From positions 682,001 through 746,000 of the forward strand of contig NZ_CAKLBP010000002.1 of the NCBI RefSeq assembly GCF_920984665.1: a stretch of DNA of 64,000 nucleotides, given 5' to 3'. A model generated the notes under the pieces. It searched no databases, was not told where the DNA came from, and worked only from the letters and a program-made list of their open reading frames with translations. Both the position numbers and the translations under genes were made by a program. Below are positions 1 to 6,430 of this stretch, in pieces (the first letter of the stretch is position 1; the number at the start of each line of letters is the position of its first letter). The DNA comes from Pedobacter sp. Leaf170 (GTDB taxonomy: Bacteria; Bacteroidota; Bacteroidia; Sphingobacteriales; Sphingobacteriaceae).

Positions 1-660
1 CAGGTTTTTACAGATAAATTCGGAATGCAATCTTACCTAATAAACGGTGTTAAAAAACCAAAGGCGAAGATTAAGATGAATATGCTGCAATCCTTACATC
101 TTTTAGATATGGTCGTTTATCATAAAACAAACACAAGTATTCAGCGGGTTTCTGAGGTTAGGCAGGTTCCGGTATTTAAAACGATTCCTTACGATATTGT
201 AAAAACAAGTATTGTAATTTTTTTGAACGAGGTGCTGTATAAGAGTATTCGTCAGCAATCGGCAGATGAAGGTTTATTCGATTACATTTTTAATTCAATT
301 GCCTGGTTTGATGAAAATGAAGAACTTAATCCAAATTTTCATCTCTCTTTCTTGCTTAAATTAACACGGTTTTTGGGCTTTTCTCCAAATGAAAGAAGAA
401 GAACAGACCAGGTTTATTTTGATTTACAGGAAGGGGAGTTCCTATCAAGAGTGCCCATACATTCTAATTACCTTCAGTTAGATGATGCTTTAGGTTTTAT
501 ATCCTTATTTAATACATCACTCGAAAAAATATCAGATATAAAAATGAGCAATAACCAAAGGCGCTTTTTGCTTGATAAAATATTGGTTTTCTACACCTTA
601 CATACCGCCTCTTTTGGTGAAGTGCAGTCGCATAAGATTTTAGAAACCCTGCTGAGCTGA
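1..660 (+). CDS. recO: DNA repair protein RecO, C-terminal part (5' end outside window)
   Basis: RecO helps RecR load RecA on SSB-coated single-stranded DNA in recombinational repair. The reading frame is open from base 1 (it begins Q-V-F-T-D-K-F-G before the first internal ATG at 25), so the start lies upstream and only about 219 codons are visible. The N-terminal OB fold is mostly missing; the segment after FGMQSYLINGV is the start of the helical domain, and RFLGFSPN is the typical RecO leucine/glycine segment of Bacteroidota members. The gene ends in TGA and is followed by a tRNA promoter. Assignment rests on overall family resemblance. Confidence 0.85.
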   Translation, partial: QVFTDKFGMQSYLINGVKKPKAKIKMNMLQSLHLLDMVVYHKTNTSIQRVSEVRQVPVFKTIPYDIVKTSIVIFLNEVLYKSIRQQSADEGLFDYIFNSIAWFDENEELNPNFHLSFLLKLTRFLGFSPNERRRTDQVYFDLQEGEFLSRVPIHSNYLQLDDALGFISLFNTSLEKISDIKMSNNQRRFLLDKILVFYTLHTASFGEVQSHKILETLLS

Positions 661-676
661 AAAAAAATAAAAAAGA

Positions 677-707
677 TTTGTGAAAAAGGATTATAGCGCT
701 ATATTTG
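677..707 (+). promoter_or_regulatory. sigma-ABfr promoter of the tRNA-Val array
   Basis: TTTG at 677-680 and TATATTTG at 700-707 are separated by exactly 19 bases, a full match to the Bacteroidota consensus TTTG-N19-TAnnTTTG. Transcription would start around 711-712, about 12 bases before the mature tRNA 5' end at 724. Confidence 0.75.
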
Positions 708-723
708 CATTCCCAAAAGGAAA

Positions 724-798
724 GGGAAATTAGCTCAGCTGGTTCAGAGCACCTCGTTTACACCGAGGGGGTCGGGGGTTCGAACCCCTCATTTCCCA
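724..798 (+). tRNA. tRNA-Val (anticodon UAC), copy 1
   Basis: A full cloverleaf can be drawn by hand: acceptor GGGAAAT (724-730) with ATTTCCC (791-797) and discriminator A798; D stem GCTC/GAGC; anticodon stem CCTCG/CGAGG around loop TTTACAC, giving anticodon TAC (759-761); T stem GGGGG with loop TTCGAAC. The CCA end is not encoded (CAC follows). A hairpin terminator follows directly. An identical tRNA sequence lies at 943. Confidence 0.97.
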
Positions 799-802
799 CA
801 CT

Positions 803-830
803 AAGCCTTTCATGGAGTTGGAAGGTTTTT
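803..830 (+). terminator. terminator after tRNA-Val copy 1
   Basis: AAGCCTTTC (803-811) pairs, with G-T pairs allowed, with GGAAGGTTTT near 820-828 and runs into a T tract. It is a degraded version of the better hairpin found after copy 2, suggesting that tRNA and terminator were duplicated together. Confidence 0.55.
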
Positions 831-857
831 ATTAAATAATGCAATCCTTTAAATAAA

Positions 858-925
858 GGGAAATTAGCTCAGCTGGTTCAGAGCATCCCGACATTATCAG
901 TCGGGAGGGTCGGGGAACTCAAGAG
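858..925 (+). pseudogene. degraded tRNA-like remnant between the two tRNA-Val genes
   Basis: The first 27 bases match the flanking tRNA-Val genes (acceptor 5' strand, D arm GCTC/GAGC). The anticodon region is different: a perfect 7-bp stem TCCCGAC/GTCGGGA closes the 7-base loop ATTATCA, which would put UAU at the anticodon position but has C at position 37. The T arm (no TTCGAAC) and the 3' acceptor strand (no ATTTCCC) are missing. It cannot fold as a normal tRNA, so I call it a remnant; the 3' boundary is approximate. Confidence 0.7.
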
Positions 926-942
926 TTGAAATATTGAAAATA

Positions 943-1017
943 GGGAAATTAGCTCAGCTGGTTCAGAGCACCTCGTTTACACCGAGGGGGTCGGGGGTTC
1001 GAACCCCTCATTTCCCA
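943..1017 (+). tRNA. tRNA-Val (anticodon UAC), copy 2
   Basis: The sequence is identical to the tRNA at 724-798 over its full 75 bases, with anticodon TAC at 978-980, discriminator A1017 and no encoded CCA. It lies in the same transcription direction about 145 bases downstream of copy 1, with the degraded unit between, and ends at a strong terminator. Confidence 0.97.
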
Positions 1018-1021
1018 CACT

Positions 1022-1052
1022 AAGCCTTTCAGGAAACTGCGAGGCTTTTTTT
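1022..1052 (+). terminator. intrinsic terminator of the tRNA array
   Basis: AAGCCT (1022-1027) and AGGCTT (1042-1047) form a stem with a 14-base loop, followed by a run of seven T. It is placed five bases after tRNA-Val copy 2. Confidence 0.8.
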
Positions 1053-1124
1053 GTGCCATAAATTCTATCATTTTTTTAAAACTCTTAATATAATATCCGA
1101 AATTGGCATTCTGAATTATATTCA

Positions 1125-2036
1125 ATGTTCAATAAAATTGTCCAGTTCATTTTCTTTGGAAACTATTTCGTAGGGCTTTTAGCTGTTGCGCTAACCATTG
1201 AAGCCACCGTACAATTAAGATTACCTTTTAATTCCTTAAATTATTACCTGCTTCTTTTTTTTGCACCAACCATCTACTACACCTACGCGTATACCAAAGC
1301 ATCTACCAGTCTATCCAGCTTAAACCTTCGAAATACATGGTATTACAATCACCGGAAATTTATAGCAATCAGCCAGGTTGTATTAATCGTTTTATGTGGT
1401 GTTTTGGCTGTAAACTTACTCTATCAAAATTTCAATAATATTTTAAAACTGCCATTTAGTTATTGGGTGGCAATTGTAATTATTATAACAGCCGGAAGTA
1501 TGTATTATGGTTTGCTGCCCAAGTCTTTTATCAATTTTAATCTACGAAGTACAGGATGGTTAAAAGCTTTTGTAATAGGTTTTGTATGGGCCTGTTGTGT
1601 AAACGTTTTACCATTAATTATGTTGAAGATAGAGACTGGGATAGGTTACCATGACTCCGTTTTATGGACATGGTTATTCATCAAAAACTGGATGTTTTGC
1701 ACAGTAAATGCCATCATCTTTGATATTAAAGATTATCCAACTGATGCGAATAAGCATTTGAGAACGTTTGTGGTTCGTTATGGATTAAGAAAAACAATTT
1801 TCAATATTTTAATTCCTTTATTGTTAGTTGGCTTACTCTCTTTGGCTGTATTTGCCAGTTACAAAGGTTTTGGTTTGCCACAAGTTTTATGTAACGTGCT
1901 TCCATTTATTTTAACACTGTATGTCGCATACGCCATGCACAAGCGTAAGAATATTTTATTCTACTTAATTGTTATAGATGGCTTAATATTGTTTAAGGCT
2001 CTTTGTGGCATTTTAGGAATGCAATTTGTAAAGTGA
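1125..2036 (+). CDS. UbiA-like prenyltransferase family membrane protein
   Basis: This is a 303-aa polytopic membrane protein with about eight or nine hydrophobic helices. UbiA enzymes join prenyl diphosphates to aromatic acceptors using two Asp-rich motifs. Here the second motif is recognisable as FDIKDYPTDANKH (D200, D203, D207), followed by a TFVVRYG segment typical of the family. The first motif (NxxxDxxxD), expected near residues 45-60, is not seen; that place reads TIYYTYAYTKAS without any Asp. The protein may therefore be a non-standard or inactive relative. A methyltransferase gene follows 24 bases later, which would fit a quinone-like or isoprenoid modification step, but that is inference. 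Confidence 0.6.
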   Translation: MFNKIVQFIFFGNYFVGLLAVALTIEATVQLRLPFNSLNYYLLLFFAPTIYYTYAYTKASTSLSSLNLRNTWYYNHRKFIAISQVVLIVLCGVLAVNLLYQNFNNILKLPFSYWVAIVIIITAGSMYYGLLPKSFINFNLRSTGWLKAFVIGFVWACCVNVLPLIMLKIETGIGYHDSVLWTWLFIKNWMFCTVNAIIFDIKDYPTDANKHLRTFVVRYGLRKTIFNILIPLLLVGLLSLAVFASYKGFGLPQVLCNVLPFILTLYVAYAMHKRKNILFYLIVIDGLILFKALCGILGMQFVK

Positions 2037-2060
2037 TTAACAATTAAAAAGATTTAAATT

Positions 2061-2693
2061 TTGGCTGAAAACTATGATAAAATAGCAAAATATTACGATA
2101 AATTGAGTCGTTTTATATTTGCCAAAGCTCAGGTTAACGCACAAATAAATCAGCTCCATTATATTTCAAAAGGTAGTAAATTATTAATTGTTGGGGGTGG
2201 CACTGGCTGGATTTTAGAAGAAATTTCAAAAATTCATAGTTCTGGTTTAACCATAGTTTACATCGAACTTTCCAAAAAAATGATAATACTTTCTAAGTCT
2301 AGAAACAGGAAGCAAAATCGGGTTGAGTTTATTCATCAATCAATTGAAGATTATGATACAAGGCATTCTTTCGATTTTATTTTGACACCATTTTTATTTG
2401 ATAATTTTTCACGGCAGCAAGCTCCATTAGTTTTTGATAAGTTACACCATTTCCTAAAAAATAATGGAAAATGGTTTATGGTAGATTTTACTCTGGAATA
2501 CAAATCCGGACAATGGTGGAAATCCTTAATGCTGAAATCAATGTATTTATTTTTTAGGTGGTTTAGAATGATTCAGGTTTCAGAATTAATTGAGATGAAA
2601 CCTTATTTCCTGAAACGAAATTATTTAATTGTTGAGGAATCATTCTATTATAGAAACTTCATCAGAGCTACAATTTTTTTGAAATCGAAATGA
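2061..2693 (+). CDS. class I SAM-dependent methyltransferase
   Basis: This 210-aa Rossmann-fold methyltransferase has motif I LLIVGGGTGW at residues 41-50, an acidic ribose-binding residue after strand 2 (VYIELS), and the strand-4 segment FDFILTPFLFDNF. The start is the TTG at 2061, because it directly precedes the conserved AENYDKIAKYYDKLS opening and no in-frame ATG lies nearby. It sits 24 bases after the UbiA-like gene and is probably co-transcribed with it. The substrate cannot be read from the sequence; ubiquinone/menaquinone-type methylation is only a guess from the neighbour. Confidence 0.75.
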   Translation: MAENYDKIAKYYDKLSRFIFAKAQVNAQINQLHYISKGSKLLIVGGGTGWILEEISKIHSSGLTIVYIELSKKMIILSKSRNRKQNRVEFIHQSIEDYDTRHSFDFILTPFLFDNFSRQQAPLVFDKLHHFLKNNGKWFMVDFTLEYKSGQWWKSLMLKSMYLFFRWFRMIQVSELIEMKPYFLKRNYLIVEESFYYRNFIRATIFLKSK

Positions 2694-2715
2694 CAAATAT
2701 TTAAATGCAACAAAA

Positions 2716-2744
2716 TTGCTTTTAAATATTAATTCATATTTTTG
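2716..2744 (+). promoter_or_regulatory. likely promoter of the thioredoxin-reductase-like gene
   Basis: TATTTTTG (2737-2744) matches the TAnnTTTG -7 box and an ATTG (2715-2718) lies 18 bases upstream as a weak -33 element. The predicted start of transcription is near 2748, about 11 bases before the ATG at 2759. Confidence 0.4.
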
Positions 2745-2758
2745 GATAAAATTGTAGT

Positions 2759-3655
2759 ATGGATTTCGAAGTTATAATTATTGGTGGCAGTTATGCAGGT
2801 TTATCTGCGGCATTAGCTTTGGGTAGAGCAAAACGTAATGTATTAATTATAGACTCGAATAAGCCTTGTAACAAGCAAACGCCACATTCGCATAATTTCT
2901 TAACGCATGATGGTGAAACTCCAGACGAAATTTCTACTAAATCAAAAGCAGAAGTTTTAAAATATCCAACCATAAAATTTATTGATGGGGAGGTTGCTTC
3001 TGCAAGAGCTGTTGAACTCGGATTTGAAGTCGTACTATCGAGTGGCAATAAATTTTCATCAAGAAAAATACTTTTAGCAAGTGGTTTAAAAGATATTATG
3101 CCAGATATTATTGGTTTTAAAGAGTGCTGGGGCATATCTGTAATTCATTGTCCGTATTGCCATGGTTACGAGGTTAAAGACGAGAAAGTAGGTTTGTTGC
3201 TTAATGGAGATATGGCTTTCGATATGGCGAAAATGGTAAACCATTGGAATAAGGAGGTTGCAATTTTAACCAACGGCCCATCTAATTTATCCAAAGAACA
3301 AACTGCTAGGCTTAAATCAAAATCAATAAATATTATAGAAACTGAATTATTTGAAATAGCACACAAGGATGGTTATTTAAGCAGAATTATTTTTGATAAT
3401 GGCGAATCTATTGAGTTGGCCGCAGTTTACGCTAAACCGAAAATGGTTCAGCATAACAATTTGTATATAGATTTAAATTGCGAGATTAACGAAAATAATC
3501 TTTTGGTTGTTGATGCCTTCCAAAAAACAACTTCAAAAGGTGTTTATGCTGCAGGCGATTGTGCTACATTATTTCGTGCTCTATCTGCTGCAATTGCAGC
3601 AGGAACAATGGCTGGAGCAATGATGAATAAAGAGTTAATATGGGAAGATTTTTAA
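2759..3655 (+). CDS. NAD(P)/FAD-dependent oxidoreductase, thioredoxin reductase-like
   Basis: This 298-aa flavoprotein has the length and order of a short thioredoxin reductase: an FAD-binding GGSYAGLSAA loop at residues 9-18, a redox-active CPYC at 131-134 inside HCPYCHGYE, and the C-terminal FAD motif GVYAAGDCA. CPYC followed by HGYE is characteristic of a thioredoxin reductase-like subgroup that includes disulfide-forming enzymes of the GliT/HlmI type, rather than classical TrxB with CATC. The middle NAD(P)H domain has GLLLNGDMAF where a canonical GGGxxA loop would be, so NADPH binding may be weak. It has its own predicted promoter. The electron partner is unknown; the trxR name is not warranted. 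Confidence 0.8.
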   Translation: MDFEVIIIGGSYAGLSAALALGRAKRNVLIIDSNKPCNKQTPHSHNFLTHDGETPDEISTKSKAEVLKYPTIKFIDGEVASARAVELGFEVVLSSGNKFSSRKILLASGLKDIMPDIIGFKECWGISVIHCPYCHGYEVKDEKVGLLLNGDMAFDMAKMVNHWNKEVAILTNGPSNLSKEQTARLKSKSINIIETELFEIAHKDGYLSRIIFDNGESIELAAVYAKPKMVQHNNLYIDLNCEINENNLLVVDAFQKTTSKGVYAAGDCATLFRALSAAIAAGTMAGAMMNKELIWEDF

Positions 3656-3661
3656 TCCTGA

Positions 3662-3826
3662 TTAAAATACAATTGCTCCTGTAATAGTTGCAATGAACAT
3701 GATTGCCATCACGATTCTATCTGCATTAATCCATTGATCTTGTGTTAATGGATCGGCAACTTTCTTGTCAACTTCAGATTTTTGCCTTGTTATTCTAAAT
3801 AGAGATGTGTCTAATTTAATAATCAT
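3662..3826 (-). CDS. 54-aa small membrane protein
   Basis: An ORF of 54 codons runs leftward from ATG at 3826 to TAA at 3662. The first 37 residues are polar and charged (MIIKLDTSLFRITRQKSEVD and onward), and the last 17 (IVMAIMFIATITGAIVF) form one hydrophobic segment ending the protein, a tail-anchor-like arrangement. It lies convergent to the flavoenzyme gene, whose stop is seven bases away. I do not recognise the family. The polar/hydrophobic division and the way it fills the gap support a real gene, but no homology evidence is available here. Confidence 0.5.
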   Translation of the reverse strand: MIIKLDTSLFRITRQKSEVDKKVADPLTQDQWINADRIVMAIMFIATITGAIVF

Positions 3827-4030
3827 AGGAAATGTTTTTATAGGTTATTTTCTATAAAACAAATCTTGATCCAAAAACACATCAAATTGTTGAAATGTGG
3901 ATAAATCGTATTTTTTGTTAAAGAATTGATATTTATGCGGTTATGTGAGCGAAAACACACTTTATTTTATAAAATCACTGACTTTAATTAACTACATAAG
4001 TTCTTCTTTAATCCGCTGAAAATTAATTCG

Positions 4031-5473
4031 TTAACTTTCTTTAGTATTATTAAGTTTACTATGCTTTTTTCCGTACCAGAAGTATATTGCCAAACCAATA
4101 ATTAACCAAACGGCTAACCTTAACCATGTTTCCCATGGAAGAAAAACCATCATTGCAATACAGGTTAAAATCCCTAAAATTGGAATAAGCGGTACCAATG
4201 GCACTCTGAAAGGTCGCTTAGCATCAGGGTCTGTTTTTCTTAGTATCAAAATGCCTACACAAACCATTAAAAAAGCTAACAATGTGCCAATGCTCGTCAT
4301 TTCGCCCACCACATTGATTGGAACAAATGCTGCGAATAAACCAATAAATGCGCAAAGCATGATATTTGACTTCCAAGGTGTTTTAAATTTAGGATGAACT
4401 TCTGAAAAAATCTTCGGTAACAGTCCATCTTTACTTATGGAGTAAAACATTCTCGATTGAGCCATTAAATCAATTAAAATTACCGAGGTATAACCAATCA
4501 AAATGGCAAGTATAATTGCCTGACTTAACCAGCCATAAGGAGTTTTTTCGATGGCGATTGCAACAGGCGCTCCACTATTTGCGAAGTCTTTATAATTTGC
4601 CAAACCTGTCATAACATGGCCAAACAAACCGAATAATACGGTACACACTAAGAGCGAACCAATAATCCCGATAGGTAAATCTCTGGATGGATTTTTAGTT
4701 TCCTGGGCGGATGCAGCCACAGCGTCGAAGCCGATAAATACGAAAAATACTAAGCCTGCACCGCGTAACACGCCGCTCCAGCCAAACTGACCAAAAGTGC
4801 CGGTGTTTTCAGGAATGTAGGGATGATAATTTGCCGGGTCGATGTATTGCCAGCCAAGTGCAATGAAAACCAGTACAACCCCAACTTTTAAAAACACAAT
4901 TATTCCATTTACAATTGCCGAACCTTTTGTACCTCTGATTAATATGGTTGTCATTAATACAACTACCAATGCCGCAGGTATGTTTACGATTCCGTTAACG
5001 GTTGTTCCATCAGCAAGCTTCGCGGTTTCAAAAGGCGATAAAGTAAGCTGCGGAGGGAGATAAATATTTAAGCTTGCTAAAAATCGGGTTAAATATTGCG
5101 ACCAGCTAATCGCCACAGTTGCGCAACCAACAGAATATTCAAGAACTAAATCCCAGCCGATTATCCAGGCAAAAAGCTCGCCCATTGTAGCATACGAGTA
5201 AGTGTATGCACTTCCGGCAACGGGAATCATCGAAGCAAATTCTGCATAACATAGTGCCGCAAAACCGCAACCTAATGCAGCAATTACAAATGATAGTGTT
5301 ACTGCAGGACCAGAATGATTTGCTGCGGCTAAGCCAGTGATGGAAAATAATCCGGCACCTAGGGTTAAACCAACACCAATTAAAATTAAATTGATTGGGC
5401 CTAAAGTTCTTTTTAACGAACCTTCGCCCTGTTGATTGGCTTCAGCAACAATGCTGGCTATAGATTTTTTCAT
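4031..5473 (-). CDS. APC-superfamily amino acid permease
   Basis: This 480-aa inner-membrane transporter has about twelve hydrophobic helices. The first transmembrane region reads LIGVGLTLGAGLFSITG, the glycine-rich helix 1 of APC transporters, and helix 6 contains FFVFIGFDAVAASAQETKNP, typical of the cationic amino acid transporter (CAT, YfnA-like) branch. The C-terminus is short, as in bacterial CAT homologues. The start ATG at 5473 precedes the conserved N-terminal SLKRTLGPINLILIG by about 20 residues. The substrate is not determined by sequence. A TAATTTTG -7-like box is present upstream on the same strand (bases 5493-5500). Confidence 0.88.
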   Translation of the reverse strand: MKKSIASIVAEANQQGEGSLKRTLGPINLILIGVGLTLGAGLFSITGLAAANHSGPAVTLSFVIAALGCGFAALCYAEFASMIPVAGSAYTYSYATMGELFAWIIGWDLVLEYSVGCATVAISWSQYLTRFLASLNIYLPPQLTLSPFETAKLADGTTVNGIVNIPAALVVVLMTTILIRGTKGSAIVNGIIVFLKVGVVLVFIALGWQYIDPANYHPYIPENTGTFGQFGWSGVLRGAGLVFFVFIGFDAVAASAQETKNPSRDLPIGIIGSLLVCTVLFGLFGHVMTGLANYKDFANSGAPVAIAIEKTPYGWLSQAIILAILIGYTSVILIDLMAQSRMFYSISKDGLLPKIFSEVHPKFKTPWKSNIMLCAFIGLFAAFVPINVVGEMTSIGTLLAFLMVCVGILILRKTDPDAKRPFRVPLVPLIPILGILTCIAMMVFLPWETWLRLAVWLIIGLAIYFWYGKKHSKLNNTKES

Positions 5474-5579
5474 GAAAACTAAATAAGAAGTGCAAAATTA
5501 CCAAAATATATTAAATCTACCTTATTTGTAGTGATTTGTTTTTGTGTTAGTATCAGAATTTTAGAGACAAAAGTAAAGT

Positions 5580-5650
5580 CGTCATTTCGACCGCAGTGGA
5601 GAAATCTTTTAAAATAGCTTAAAGATTTATCGGCTTTGCTCGAAATGACG
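5580..5650. repeat. REP-like palindromic repeat, family A (complete copy)
   Basis: CGTCATTTCG (5580-5589) and CGAAATGACG (5641-5650) are perfect 10-bp inverted repeats, and inside them AAATCTTT (5602-5609) pairs with AAAGATTT (5621-5628). The arm AGTGGAGAAATCTTT recurs at 32775 and 62567. A second, weaker half-copy (CGTCATTCCCACG) follows at 5693-5721. Confidence 0.75.
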
Positions 5651-6028
5651 GTAATTTTTTAAATTTCAGCGTTAAGGTTCATCGTCATTCCCACGTAGGC
5701 GTGAATCTTAAAGCGAATGAAGTATAAAACTCATCACCTAATTAACTTTATTTTTTGCAAAAACCGAAGTTATCTAAACCAGATTGAGCCAAATAGCTCC
5801 CGATTTAAACAGCTGAATAGTGTCTGTTATTGATGCTCTCTTTTTGCACAGGCTACATCGGGACTATAGGCGAAAGCGGGACTGATTTAACCCAAAAATT
5901 ACTGAATTTGCTTTTCAAAAAATTACAGGTAATGCCTTTTTTGTCAAAAAATTAAAATTTTATAATTTGATAATAAAAATTATTGTACTGATTTACAGTT
6001 TGTTATGAATTATTTTAAATTTATTTTA
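5651..6028. other. gene-free stretch with degenerate repeat sequence
   Basis: No coding potential is visible. The stretch holds a half-copy of repeat family A near 5693-5721 and, near 5860-5890, a sequence with CATCGGGACTATAGGCG and GCGGGACTG that resembles the CCCG/CGGG-rich tail of the longer repeat at 24706 and 62353. The last 100 bases are plain AT-rich DNA leading into the padR promoter. Confidence 0.4.
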
Positions 6029-6070
6029 GTACTATGTATTGCATAGTACAATTTAAAACATATATCTTTG
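6029..6070 (+). promoter_or_regulatory. padR promoter with overlapping PadR-type operator
   Basis: GTACTATG (6029-6036) and CATAGTAC (6042-6049) form a perfect 8-bp inverted repeat with a 5-base spacer, the kind of dyad PadR dimers bind. The -7 box TATCTTTG (6063-6070) fits TAnnTTTG, and the dyad spacer TATTG supplies a TTG close to the expected -33 position. A protein on the dyad would block the promoter, so autoregulation by the PadR encoded directly downstream is likely. The box ends only four bases before the ATG at 6075. Confidence 0.65.
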
Positions 6071-6074
6071 TATT

Positions 6075-6410
6075 ATGATAGCAGAAAATACGCAAACACA
6101 AATGCGGAAGGGAATTCTGGAATACTGTGTTTTATCAATCATCGCAAGAGGAGAAATTTATGCCTCAGATATTATTGCTGAATTAAGGTCGGCAAAGCTT
6201 TTGGTGGTTGAAGGCACATTATATCCATTATTAACCAGGCTTAAAAACAATGGTTTATTAAGCTACAACTGGGTAGAATCTACCTCAGGGCCTCCACGCA
6301 AATATTATACTTTAACTGAAGATGGTAAGGGCATTTTATCTCAGCTCGACCAAACCTGGCAAGAACTTGCTTACGCTGTTGGCGTTTCGCAAAAAGGCGC
6401 CAATTCGTAA
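6075..6410 (+). CDS. PadR family transcriptional repressor
   Basis: This 111-aa winged-helix regulator has the PadR core: recognition-helix and wing segment VEGTLYPLLTRLKNNGLL followed by SGPPRKYYTLTEDG. The start ATG at 6075 gives the usual N-terminus MIAENTQTQMRKGILEYC of the Bacteroidota subgroup that travels with PspC genes. The PspC gene begins 20 bases downstream, so the two form an operon. The palindrome at 6029-6049 is the likely operator. Ligand or signal is not known. The promoter box lies so close that the mRNA may be leaderless. Confidence 0.9.
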   Translation: MIAENTQTQMRKGILEYCVLSIIARGEIYASDIIAELRSAKLLVVEGTLYPLLTRLKNNGLLSYNWVESTSGPPRKYYTLTEDGKGILSQLDQTWQELAYAVGVSQKGANS

Positions 6411-6430
6411 AATTTTAAAACCGCAAAGAA

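Noticed and set aside
724..1060. Short repeated units that could suggest a CRISPR array
   Set aside because: The repeats are complete tRNA genes with terminators; there are no regular spacers and no cas genes anywhere in the window.
2791..3135. Reverse-strand ORF of 114 codons opposite the flavoenzyme gene
   Set aside because: The forward frame has unmistakable FAD and CPYC motifs; the reverse frame has no recognisable feature.
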